From: Bacteroidota bacterium
Lineage (GTDB): Bacteria; Bacteroidota; Bacteroidia; Chitinophagales; JADJOU01
Reading direction: 5' to 3'
DNA length: 64,000 nucleotides
NCBI GenBank assembly: GCA_016713645.1
Contig: JADJOU010000008.1
Span: 124,001 to 188,000 of the forward strand
Positions 7,952 to 15,772 of this stretch are shown piece by piece. The notes under the pieces were generated by a model that worked only from the letters and a program-made list of their open reading frames with translations, searched no databases and had not been told where the DNA came from. Both the position numbers and the translations under genes were made by a program. Numbering within the stretch: the stretch's first letter is position 1; each line of letters opens with the position of its first letter.

Positions 7952-9031
7952 ATGAGAACAAGCATCATTTTAGGAACAATTTTTTTAGCATTTTCTTGTA
8001 AAGACAAAGTAGAAAAGATAAGACCGAATTATGAGCCAATTTCGGAGTCTATTTATGCCTCTGGAATCGTAAAGAGCAATGACCAGTATCAGGTCTATGC
8101 ATCAGTCAATGGCATCGTAGACGAAGTTTTCGTGGATGAAGGAGATGTCGTCAAGAAGGGAAGTCCAATACTGAGGATATTCAACGAGACGCAGCGTTTG
8201 AACAAAGAAAATGCCGAATTGAACAGCGCTTTTTCAGATATCAATTCCAATCAAGGCAAATTAAACGAAGCAAAATTATTTATTGATTTAGCAAGGAATA
8301 AAATGCGCAGTGACTCCACATTATTTGCTAGGTATTCTTCCTTGTGGTCGCAGAATATTGGGACTAAGGTTGAATTGGAGCAAAGAGAATTGGCATATCA
8401 AAACTCAAAGAATGCTTATTATTCAGCGATGGTCAAATACGATGACTTGAAGAGACAACTTGTCTTGGTTTCAGAACAGTCAAAAAAGAATGTATTGATT
8501 AGCTCAAGAATGGAAGGGGATTATACGGTATCCAGTAAAATTGATGGTATTGTATACAGCATATTAAAATCTAAAGGCGAGATTGTGGGGGCTCAAACAC
8601 CCATAGCGGTAATCGGCAATTCAGCGAGTTTTAATTTAGAAATGCAAGTAGATGAATACGATATTTTGAAAGTATCTGAAGGGATGAAAGTAATGGTTAC
8701 ATTGGATAGTTATAAGGGAAAGGTTTTTGAGGCAGTCGTTACAAAGATCAATCCACTGATGAATGAGCGAAGTAAGACATTTATGATCAATGCAAAATTT
8801 GTGCAACAGCCAGAGAGGCTTTATCCCAATATAACATTCGAAGCAAATATCCTTTTGAATGCAAAGGAAAAAGCCCTGTTGATTCCGAGAAATTACATTG
8901 AGAATGATTCTTTTGTCACTAAGGCCAATGGCGATAGAGTAGCTGTTAGGACAGGCCTTAGAGATTATCAAAAGATAGAAATATTGTCGGGGATATCTGA
9001 GAGAGATGAATTGATTAAACCAGTGAAATGA
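7952..9031 (+). CDS. MacA/HlyD-type periplasmic adaptor lipoprotein
   Basis: About 359 residues, lipoprotein signal with lipobox ending FLAFSC. The order is biotinyl-lipoyl half (YQVYASVNGIVDEVFVDEGD), coiled-coil hairpin, second half (SSKIDGIVYSILKSKGEIV), beta-barrel and a membrane-proximal domain, which is the membrane fusion protein layout. Its stop overlaps the permease start by 4 bases, and an ATPase follows, so this is the adaptor of a MacAB-like tripartite ABC transporter. The outer-membrane partner is not in this operon. The TolC-like gene of the divergent operon is the obvious candidate. Confidence 0.9.
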   Translation: MRTSIILGTIFLAFSCKDKVEKIRPNYEPISESIYASGIVKSNDQYQVYASVNGIVDEVFVDEGDVVKKGSPILRIFNETQRLNKENAELNSAFSDINSNQGKLNEAKLFIDLARNKMRSDSTLFARYSSLWSQNIGTKVELEQRELAYQNSKNAYYSAMVKYDDLKRQLVLVSEQSKKNVLISSRMEGDYTVSSKIDGIVYSILKSKGEIVGAQTPIAVIGNSASFNLEMQVDEYDILKVSEGMKVMVTLDSYKGKVFEAVVTKINPLMNERSKTFMINAKFVQQPERLYPNITFEANILLNAKEKALLIPRNYIENDSFVTKANGDRVAVRTGLRDYQKIEILSGISERDELIKPVK

Positions 9032-10286
9032 AAGCGAAATTAATTTTGGATGTTTCTAAATCGCTGTTGATTGCACGCTGGCGGCAAACGCTGGTCGCTG
9101 CGATAGGTGTGACTTTTAGTATCACGATGTTTATTTCGCTGCTGAGTTTTATGGGTGGATTAAATATGATGTTGGATGGCTTGGTCACAAATAGAACAGG
9201 ACATGTGCGTTTATACAAAGAGCTGAAGCCATCTAAAATTCAACCAATTGATCTTTCCCAAAAATTCAAAACACACCACAATTTTGTGCATTCAGTAAAG
9301 CCAAAGAATGAGCGGTTGGAGATATACAATAATGCAGCCATTATGAAGGCGATAAAAAGCGACCCGCGAGTGAAAGGGATTGCGCCAAAATTAACAGTAC
9401 AGGTTTTTTATAATGTAGGAGCAGTTGATATTACTGGGGTAATCAACGGCGTTGATGTCATCGAAGAGAATAGGTTGTTTGTATTTAAAGACTATGTCAC
9501 CTCGGGCAATTATATCGATTTGAAAAACACCCCGAACAGCATTATCTTAGGGAAAGGAGCTGCTGAAAAAATGATGGCCAATATCGGCGATATAATTCAA
9601 GTAACAACGACAAAAGGAGATCGAATGCCATTAAAGGTGGTCGGCTACTTCCAATCAGGAATAGCAGATGTAGATAAAGTGCAAAGCTATGCGTCGATTA
9701 GCACAACACAGCGCTTACTCGGAGAATCGAGTAGCTATATTACAGACATCAATGTTAAACTGTATGATATCAATCAAGCGCCATTAATGGCTAAGGAGTA
9801 TCAAAATTATTTGACATAGATGCGATTGATATCCAACAAGCAAATTCGCAGTTCGAGACAGGAAGCAATGTTCGAACAATTATATCTTATGCAGTGGGTG
9901 TTACCTTGCTCGTTGTGGCGGGCTTCGGAATTTACAATATCTTGAACATGATGATTTATGAAAAGATGGATTCCATTGCCATATTAAAGGCGACGGGGTT
10001 TTCAGGGAATGATGTCAACTCAATCTTTATAACAATTGCGCTCAGTATCGGTTTGTTTGGCGGAGCTGTTGGTTTAATATTGGGATTTGGTATGTCTGCT
10101 CTGATTGATCAAATACCATTTAATACATCATCACTGCCAACCGTTAAGACCTATCCGATAGATTACAATCCGAAATTCTATCTGATTGGCGCTATCTTTT
10201 CAATTATAACCACCTATTTCGCGGGATATTTTCCTTCTAGAAAAGCGAGTAAAGTTGACCCCGTAATTATTATTAGAGGAAAATAA
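9028..10286 (+). CDS. MacB/FtsX-family ABC transporter permease; one frameshift
   Basis: Reads as two pieces. The N-terminal part has one membrane segment (about residues 22-45) and a MacB_PCD-like periplasmic domain. The C-terminal part carries the FtsX core GFGIYNILNMMIYEKMDSIAILKATGF and three further membrane helices. The frame breaks at the T3 run 9810-9812. One extra T gives continuous sequence through FDIDAIDIQQANSQFETGSN into the second part. The total of about 419 residues is normal for the family. Overlaps the adaptor by 4 bases and is followed immediately by the ATPase. Together they export or extract an unknown substrate across the envelope. Confidence 0.9.
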
Positions 10287-10961
10287 ATGAAAGTATTAGA
10301 AGCAAAATCCATTTCGAAGAGTTTTCACGATCCAATAACAATTCAAGTTTTAAAGGATATCAATTTCTCCATTAACAAAGGCGAATTTGTCTCTGTGATT
10401 GGAAAATCTGGCTGTGGCAAATCGACCTTGTTGTATATTTTATCCACGATGGATACTGATTATACTGGAGATTTATTGCTCAATGGAGTGAGTATGAAAA
10501 ATAAAAAAGAAGAAGAACTCGCAAGGGTGCGCAATGAAGAAATTGGATTCGTTTTTCAGTTTCATTATTTGCTCAATGAATTCAGCGTTTTGAAAAATGT
10601 CATGTTGCCGGGGATGAAATTGGGGAAGTATTCCGAAAAAGAAATCGAACATCGCGCATATGAAAAATTGAAAATTTTGGGGATAGAGAATGAAGCTTTA
10701 AAGATGCCGAATCAATTGTCTGGCGGACAAAAGCAGCGCGTAGCAATCGCTCGATCTCTAATCAATGATCCACTGATTATTATGGGAGATGAACCAACGG
10801 GCAACCTCGACAAAAAGAACAGTGAAATTGTTTTTGAGATATTTAATAATATCGCATTGACATTAAATCAATCATTGCTCATCGTTACACACGACAATGA
10901 CTTTGCCAATCGAACCCATCGAATTATAGAAATGGAAGATGGCAGAATTATAAAAATGTAA
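10287..10961 (+). CDS. ABC transporter ATP-binding protein, MacB/LolD type
   Basis: 224 residues with all ATPase motifs: Walker [12 protein letters not shown]-loop at VFQFHYLL, signature [15 protein letters not shown], Walker [14 protein letters not shown] and switch His in [15 protein letters not shown] is typical of the MacB/LolD/FtsE group that works with FtsX-type permeases. It begins right after the permease stop and ends one base before the convergent rhodanese-thioredoxin gene. It powers the permease encoded upstream. Confidence 0.95.
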   Translation: MKVLEAKSISKSFHDPITIQVLKDINFSINKGEFVSVIGKSGCGKSTLLYILSTMDTDYTGDLLLNGVSMKNKKEEELARVRNEEIGFVFQFHYLLNEFSVLKNVMLPGMKLGKYSEKEIEHRAYEKLKILGIENEALKMPNQLSGGQKQRVAIARSLINDPLIIMGDEPTGNLDKKNSEIVFEIFNNIALTLNQSLLIVTHDNDFANRTHRIIEMEDGRIIKM

Positions 10962-11669
10962 TTACTTCAATCTCTTTACTATTTCTTGTTTCGAAGTAAA
11001 GCCAACATTTTTCCAAATTTGCTTTTGATTTTTATAGAGAATAACCACAGGCAGAGCATCTATTCCCAATTCTTGGCAAAGTTGCGCATGGTCGTCAGCA
11101 TTGATTCTGATTACTTCCGTATTGGTATTTTCCTTAGAAATCTCTTCTAGGAATGGTTTCATTTTTTTGCAAGGAGCACACCAATCTGCATAGAAATCGA
11201 TCAGGACAATTTTTTTATTTTGAAGCAGGGCATTGTAATTCTCCATCGTCATGCCGCCAGCATTTGCTTGATTAGCGGTCACTTCAGGGAGGTTCGCTGC
11301 TCGCCATTTCATCATGCCACCAGACATTTCAATGACGTTTTTAAATCCTTGTCCTCTAAGTTTAGCTGCGGCAGATCCGCTTCTTCCACCACTTAAGCAA
11401 TAGATTAAGAGCGGCGCAGACTTATCATATCCTGCAGTTTGTTGATCAAAAGTGGAACCATTCCAATCAATATTGATTGCATTTTGTATATGGCCTTTGG
11501 AAAACTCATCGGGTGTGCGAACGTCTATTAAAGGAGCTTTCGGCAATTCTTTAATTTTTTGATTGAATTCAATAGGAGGGAGATTGGTTGGAAAGCTTTC
11601 GCCTTGACCAAAACAACTCATAATAAAGGCCAAAGAGGCGATAAAAGGAATAGTGAAAAGTTTTTTCAT
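10962..11669 (-). CDS. Rhodanese-thioredoxin fusion protein, exported (probable lipoprotein)
   Basis: 235 residues. Signal peptide with lipobox-like AFIMSC (Cys 19). Rhodanese domain at about 32-130 with active-site loop CLSGGRS (Cys 91). Thioredoxin domain at about 142-235 with WCAPC (Cys 164, 167). The fusion suggests a sulfane-sulfur carrier whose persulfide is reduced by its own thioredoxin half in the periplasm. That coupling is inference. Its start overlaps the stop of the trxA-like gene by 4 bases, so the operon is tightly packed. Confidence 0.92.
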   Translation of the reverse strand: MKKLFTIPFIASLAFIMSCFGQGESFPTNLPPIEFNQKIKELPKAPLIDVRTPDEFSKGHIQNAINIDWNGSTFDQQTAGYDKSAPLLIYCLSGGRSGSAAAKLRGQGFKNVIEMSGGMMKWRAANLPEVTANQANAGGMTMENYNALLQNKKIVLIDFYADWCAPCKKMKPFLEEISKENTNTEVIRINADDHAQLCQELGIDALPVVILYKNQKQIWKNVGFTSKQEIVKRLK

Positions 11670-11968
11670 GAAGAATATTGTTGAATAATGTTTTTTAGAT
11701 TACTTGCAGAAATCACGCCAGATTGTCGCCATTTAATCTCACCATTTTTAAAAAGGATGAGCGTCGGGACTCCTTGTATTTTATAGCTCTGTGCAATCGC
11801 AGGATTTTTGTCGACGTCAATTTTTAGAATGCGCGCATTGTCGCCGATTTGATTTTTTAAATCTTCGAGAATGGGTTTAAGTGTTTTACACGGACCACAC
11901 CACTCAGCAAAAAAGTCAACCAATGTCGGCGTATCTCCTTGGATTATTTCAGAAAAATTATTTGCCAT
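11666..11968 (-). CDS. trxA: Thioredoxin
   Basis: A 100-residue cytoplasmic thioredoxin, no signal peptide, with the classical WCGPCK active site (Cys 24, 27), the buried charged strand KIDVDKNP and the cis-Pro loop GVPTLILF. Lies between the rhodanese-thioredoxin fusion and the OsmC gene with overlap or near-zero spacing. It probably reduces persulfide or disulfide intermediates of its operon partners. It may not be the only thioredoxin of the genome, so the symbol is by family. Confidence 0.93.
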   Translation of the reverse strand: MANNFSEIIQGDTPTLVDFFAEWCGPCKTLKPILEDLKNQIGDNARILKIDVDKNPAIAQSYKIQGVPTLILFKNGEIKWRQSGVISASNLKNIIQQYSS

Positions 11969-11970
11969 GA

Positions 11971-12402
11971 TTAAATTTTAATTGTTGGATTTAAAATGAC
12001 CTTGGAGCGAATCGAGTTCGAAATTAGGCAATATGTCTCAGATTTTTCGAGAAGTTTTAAAGCCTTGTCTCTGTCGCTTTCATTGAGAATAGTCAATACA
12101 GGTTCAAGGGTGATTTCTGTCATGGCAAACACGCCATCAATTTGATCTAGTGTCCCTTTTGCTGAGCAAGAAAATTTGGAAAACTCCAATTTTGATTTTT
12201 CTGCGATGGAGAGAAATGTGGTCATGAAACAACTGCTGACCGCAGAAGTAAATAGATGTTCAGGCGACCAAATTCCCTCAACACCTTTTGGGAATTGAGG
12301 TGGTGTGGCAACCTCTATTTGATTGCGGAGTTGCGGCGAACTCAATATTCCGATTCTATCTGCCGCCCAATTTAGCTCAACGGTATAGTGGTGTGCTTCC
12401 AT
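11971..12402 (-). CDS. OsmC/Ohr-family protein
   Basis: 143 residues. The two redox cysteines of the family are present in [11 protein letters not shown] (about Cys 58) and ETYCLISNS (about Cys 125), with [10 protein letters not shown] preceding the first as in OsmC proteins. Members reduce organic hydroperoxides or act on persulfides. The operon context of rhodaneses and thioredoxins favours a sulfur-handling role, which is inference. Two bases upstream of the thioredoxin gene. Confidence 0.88.
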   Translation of the reverse strand: MEAHHYTVELNWAADRIGILSSPQLRNQIEVATPPQFPKGVEGIWSPEHLFTSAVSSCFMTTFLSIAEKSKLEFSKFSCSAKGTLDQIDGVFAMTEITLEPVLTILNESDRDKALKLLEKSETYCLISNSIRSKVILNPTIKI

Positions 12403-12403
12403 A

Positions 12404-12658
12404 TTATTTATTGTTAGATTTTACTTCTTCAAAAATGGCCTCTTCGACATGCTCGTTTTTAGATATCGGAGATGTGACTGCGCATCCAGATGCACCGCAA
12501 CACCCCGTATTGGAGATTGCTTGAAAGAGAAAGATGGCGGAAAAGAAGCCTATGATTTTATCGCTATTTTGAAATGCTTGATAGGCAAAAAGCACCCCTA
12601 ATACCAACCGAAGTATGCGCATAAAATTCCAACCTGTTGTAATTGTTGCTATGTTCAT
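12404..12658 (-). CDS. Small membrane protein with a CC-x4-C motif, YgaP-tail-like
   Basis: 84 residues when started at ATG 12658 (MNIATITTGWNFMRI); a longer in-frame start at 12685 is less likely because it would run deeper into the rhodanese gene. Two hydrophobic helices (about 14-30 and 36-50), then a cysteine cluster GCCGASGC (Cys 53, 54, 59) and an acidic tail. Not a confident family match, though the hairpin resembles the membrane part of YgaP-type rhodaneses. Overlaps the preceding rhodanese by 4 bases. Confidence 0.7.
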   Translation of the reverse strand: MNIATITTGWNFMRILRLVLGVLFAYQAFQNSDKIIGFFSAIFLFQAISNTGCCGASGCAVTSPISKNEHVEEAIFEEVKSNNK

Positions 12659-12969
12659 GATATTTTGTTTTTTAATCGCGTCCATCCCCCGCCATTGTAT
12701 ACATTAGAAAATCCATTGGCTTGCAGAATGCTCTTTGCTTGTGCGCTTCGCACGCCAGATGCACAGCAAGTGATGATGACATCGTCTTTTTTAAATTTTG
12801 AATAATGGTTAGATAGATTATTCAGTGGAATATTTTGAGATCCTGGAATATGGCCATTTTGGTACTCTGCTTTTGTGCGCACATCGATAATGATGGCGCC
12901 TTCTCGAACGATTTGAGCAAAGTCGATATTTGGCCCGAGTCCTAAAATTTGTTTAATATAAGAAAGCAT
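12655..12969 (-). CDS. Single-domain rhodanese
   Basis: 104 residues, one rhodanese domain: IIIDVRTKAEYQNGHIPGSQNIPL, then the active-site loop CCASGVRS (catalytic Cys about 69) and the C-terminal NGGGWTRL. No signal peptide, although a short hydrophobic start (MLSYIKQILGLG) is present. Sits just upstream of the small CC-x4-C membrane protein. Together they resemble a split version of the YgaP membrane rhodanese. Sulfurtransferase activity is expected from the intact loop. Confidence 0.92.
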   Translation of the reverse strand: MLSYIKQILGLGPNIDFAQIVREGAIIIDVRTKAEYQNGHIPGSQNIPLNNLSNHYSKFKKDDVIITCCASGVRSAQAKSILQANGFSNVYNGGGWTRLKNKIS

Positions 12970-13050
12970 AAAAAAATAGTTCAGATTGATGAATACCTAT
13001 CCCAACTGCTCATTAAAAGATGGCAGGGAAATTTAAAATGGTTCGACTAC

Positions 13051-13250
13051 TTATTTTTTAATCGTAGAAAAACCAAATGGAAGATAAAGTGGACAGAAAC
13101 TAATTAAGCTTGTCAAAATAAAAATCCTGCGAATACCAATAAAATAATGGCAAACGTGCCTGAGATAATATTGGAATACCACGATAAGCCGATGATGATG
13201 GCTATCAATATTCTGAATGTCTTGTCTAGTGCGCCCATGTTTGGTGTCAT
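13051..13250 (-). CDS. DUF2892 (YgaP-like) membrane protein, frameshifted
   Basis: From ATG 13250 the frame reads NMGALDKTFRILIA then WYSNIISGTFAIILLVFAGF, the DUF2892 pattern, and stops early. One extra T in the run at 13120-13124 continues it as ILTSLISFCPLYLPFGFSTIKK with a stop at 13051, including the conserved FCPLY end of the family. The repaired length is about 66 residues in two membrane helices. Lies 81 bases upstream of the rhodanese on the same strand and probably heads the sulfur operon. Confidence 0.8.
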
Positions 13251-13326
13251 AGTATTGAATTTAATGTTCGTTTATAATGTAAAGGTCGTAATTAAATAGA
13301 TGTTTTAGTGCTACTTTTGTTACATT

Positions 13327-13944
13327 TTAAAGTTGTATATTGTTTTTTGTTGGATCCCACAGCACTTTTACAACGACTTCATTTCTTCTAAACAGCAATT
13401 GAAAAGGCGGATTATACCCTAAGTATCTATAGGTCCCAATGCTTGTTATGGGAACGCTATTGAGCGCATTCTCCAACTTATCGCAATATGCTCGAATATC
13501 TTTTTCTGATGCAAATCCACCAAAGCGAATCGCTGCAACATATTCATCTGGCGATTGGTGTATGGATATTTTTGAATCATTTGGTTTCGGTAAATCCGCA
13601 GCATTCAATGTAGCGGGCATAACAAAACTCATCGTAGAAGAAGAATCGTTGAAATCCATGTGCACGGGGCTGGTCATAGATATCTGCTTTCCAGCATCAT
13701 TTCCTCCAAATATATATCCTGCCAAAGTTCTAAAGCCTGTATTCCTAAATTCACGGTATTGATTCGCTTGAGAATGAATGGTGGCCATGGTTGCAGATGG
13801 GTAATGCCTAATTTCAAAATTTTCACCTTTGGCGACTACCTCATATCGCTGAACTTCCGTTTTGTTGATTTGGAATATCCAATAGATCTGAAAAGCAATA
13901 AAGACAAGGATTAAAACAGCTGCGATGATAAAAACTACTTTCAT
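13327..13944 (-). CDS. SOUL-family haem-binding-like protein
   Basis: 205 residues. An N-terminal membrane anchor or signal (about residues 3-20) precedes a SOUL domain: RYEVVAKGENFEIRHYPSATMA, FRTLAGYIFGGN, ISMTSPVHM, SFVMPA and VAAIRFGGFASEKDI. The family binds haem or tetrapyrroles in some members; here the function is open. It sits between homoserine dehydrogenase and the DUF2892 gene on the same strand, with gaps of over 70 bases, so it may be monocistronic. Confidence 0.9.
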   Translation of the reverse strand: MKVVFIIAAVLILVFIAFQIYWIFQINKTEVQRYEVVAKGENFEIRHYPSATMATIHSQANQYREFRNTGFRTLAGYIFGGNDAGKQISMTSPVHMDFNDSSSTMSFVMPATLNAADLPKPNDSKISIHQSPDEYVAAIRFGGFASEKDIRAYCDKLENALNSVPITSIGTYRYLGYNPPFQLLFRRNEVVVKVLWDPTKNNIQL

Positions 13945-14013
13945 AAAATGGATAGCCTAAACAAAAATTTTAAGACTAAGCAAAGCTATGCGAAAAAGGC
14001 GGTTTTTTTCACG

Positions 14014-14043
14014 ACGAGAATCACTTTTTTATATGATTCTCGT
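14014..14043. terminator. Hairpin between homoserine dehydrogenase and the SOUL gene
   Basis: Ten-base perfect arms ACGAGAATCA (14014-14023) and TGATTCTCGT (14034-14043) separated by 10 bases. No U-tract follows on either strand at once, so termination is not certain. A role as the 3' end of the hom mRNA is plausible. Confidence 0.4.
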
Positions 14044-14068
14044 TATATCGCGTCATATAGGGCTTAGT

Positions 14069-15316
14069 TTATGCGTAGGTGTGTTGTACTCGAATTCCTT
14101 TGGCTATTTGACTATTTGTCTTTTTAACTAAATCAAATAGGACAATGGAAGATTCAAGACCTTGTTTAGCAAAAATTTCTCGAATGTTTTCCAATGTTAT
14201 AACCCCAATAATATATCCAGAATCTCTATTGCTATAGGTCTCTTGTATGTCATCAAAAAGCAGTTTAAAAGAGTTTCCATACTCTAAATCATGGCGCAAA
14301 AATACTTTGAGTAAAACTGAATTATCTAGTTCCAATGTATCTTCTTGGTTCAGTTTTTTATACTCATATCGATAATCATAGGAGAGCGCTGAAATGTCTG
14401 AGAGCACCGCTGAGGCCGTGGGATATGCGCCAGCACCTTTGCCTACAAAAAACTGTGTATCGCTGAAAAAAGATTTTGTTTTTACACCATTAAAAACATC
14501 ATCGACTGAGTATAATTTGTCTGACTTTTCGATAAATTTAGGCATGACAAATGCATTGATATTCCCATCGCTGTTTTTCTCTCCAATAGCAACTAGCTTG
14601 ACTTTTAGCCCTTTTTCCTTGGCATAATTCAGTTCTAGTTCGCCAAGTCTATCAATGCCAATATTGTAGATTTCTTCTGGCTTGACGATAATTCCAAAGG
14701 CATGAGCAATCAATATGAGCAATTTGTATTTAGCGTCAAATCCCCCAGTGTCGAGGGTGGGATTGGTTTCTGCATAGCCTTTTTCCTGGGCATCTTTTAG
14801 TGCATTTGCATAAGACACTTTTTCCTCGTCGATTTTGGTGAGGATATAATTGGTGGAGCCATTGACAATTCCCTCGATGGATTCCAATAAATCGTTGTCA
14901 TAATATTCCTCAAGATTTCTTATAATGGGAATACTAGCGCAGCAAGCTGCTTCATAGAGTAATGGAACATCGTGTTTTTTTTGCAGTTCGATGAGCTCTT
15001 GAAAATGCTCAGCAATCATTTTTTTGTTTGCTGTCACGACAGCCTTGCCTGCTTGAAGTGCCGTTTTGACTATGTGGTATGCGGCATCAGCATCATCGAT
15101 TAATTCTACAACGGTATTGATTTCTGGGTCATTTAAAATCAGGTTTTTGTCGAATGTAAAATGCTCTGAAGAGAGCGAACGCGGTTTGTTGGGGTCTTTA
15201 ATACAAATAGTCTTGATGCGCGCATTGAGCCTAGGCGTTTTTTCTAATACTTCGTAAAGGCCTTTCCCAACGCAACCGAAGCCAAACAGACCAATGATTA
15301 AATTTTTTCTTTCCAT
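14069..15316 (-). CDS. hom: Homoserine dehydrogenase
   Basis: 415 residues. NAD(P)-binding motif GLFGFGCVGKGLYEVL at the N-terminus, then TANKKMIAEH, the catalytic-domain motif GIVNGSTNYILTKI and the signature KGYAETNPTLDTGGFDAKYKL. Converts aspartate semialdehyde to homoserine for methionine and threonine. The C-terminal 90 residues are longer than the catalytic core, but no clear ACT domain was recognised. There is no fused aspartokinase. Expression is controlled by the SAM-I riboswitch and terminator in its 270-base leader, so the enzyme is committed mainly to methionine synthesis. Confidence 0.95.
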   Translation of the reverse strand: MERKNLIIGLFGFGCVGKGLYEVLEKTPRLNARIKTICIKDPNKPRSLSSEHFTFDKNLILNDPEINTVVELIDDADAAYHIVKTALQAGKAVVTANKKMIAEHFQELIELQKKHDVPLLYEAACCASIPIIRNLEEYYDNDLLESIEGIVNGSTNYILTKIDEEKVSYANALKDAQEKGYAETNPTLDTGGFDAKYKLLILIAHAFGIIVKPEEIYNIGIDRLGELELNYAKEKGLKVKLVAIGEKNSDGNINAFVMPKFIEKSDKLYSVDDVFNGVKTKSFFSDTQFFVGKGAGAYPTASAVLSDISALSYDYRYEYKKLNQEDTLELDNSVLLKVFLRHDLEYGNSFKLLFDDIQETYSNRDSGYIIGVITLENIREIFAKQGLESSIVLFDLVKKTNSQIAKGIRVQHTYA

Positions 15317-15406
15317 GATTAAGATGATTTTAAATGTTTAATAATAATGATGATTTAAAAAACACTTATCCTATAGGACAGATAAAATTGTCGGGAGGAG
15401 GCTAAA

Positions 15407-15443
15407 ATAAAAAAGCTCTTCCGACAGGTCAGAAGAGCTTTTA
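15407..15443 (-). terminator. Riboswitch-controlled intrinsic terminator
   Basis: On the minus strand AAAAGCTCTTC and GAAGAGCTTTT pair in a strong hairpin, followed by a U-rich run (TTTTTTATTTT). It lies 36 bases downstream of the riboswitch aptamer and about 90 bases before the hom start, the expected position of an attenuator stem. Confidence 0.85.
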
Positions 15444-15479
15444 ATGTATATTGCTATGTGATTAATGGCTGATTTCTAA

Positions 15480-15585
15480 CTTATCTTTCTTCGTTTTGCG
15501 AAGTTGAATTTGGCACCTTCTCTCAATTGCTTGAGAGGGTTGTCAAGACGTCATCGGGTCAATTCCCTCTGTCTTTCTGGATAAG
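15480..15585 (-). ncRNA. SAM-I (S-box) riboswitch aptamer
   Basis: On the minus strand all conserved S-box blocks appear in order. P1 is CTTATC paired with GATAAG. The kink-turn and pseudoknot side is AGAGGGA, with CCCGATGA. The internal loop TTGACAACC follows, then P3 CTCTCAA/TTGAGAG, then AAGGTGCCAAATTC, then a P4 hairpin CTTCG/CGAAG. SAM binding would favour the downstream terminator and shut off homoserine dehydrogenase when methionine is plentiful. The genetic polarity is inferred from the terminator arrangement. Confidence 0.95.
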
Positions 15586-15609
15586 AATAATTTTTTAAAG
15601 AACGCGGTG

Positions 15610-15640
15610 CAAAGGAATGGTTTTTTTTCTTAAAAACAAA
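15610..15640 (-). promoter_or_regulatory. Promoter of the riboswitch-hom transcript
   Basis: Minus strand TTTG (15637-15640), 19 bases, then TTCCTTTG (15610-15617), one mismatch from TAnnTTTG. Predicted start near 15604, leaving about 19 bases before the aptamer P1 stem. Confidence 0.6.
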
Positions 15641-15772
15641 TTTTTTTTTTGAAAATAAATAAAAAAGGAGATAATTATTTTTGAACTTTTTATTTGAATG
15701 ATAGACTGCACGATGCTTTGAGGAGGGTTAAGAAAATTGAAAGAAGATGGTGGTTTGGTTGAAAAGAAAATG

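Noticed and set aside
7833..7955. A 40-codon plus-strand frame (MKIEKDAWIDSLLKG...) upstream of the adaptor, overlapping its start as ATGA.
   Set aside because: A consensus -7 element for the adaptor lies inside it, no promoter suits it, and its second half has the composition of the intergenic DNA. It could be real but cannot be supported.
9805..9825. Programmed ribosomal frameshifting as the reason for the broken permease and other genes.
   Set aside because: No slippery heptamer with a downstream structure is seen, and similar breaks occur in a dozen unrelated genes at plain homopolymers.
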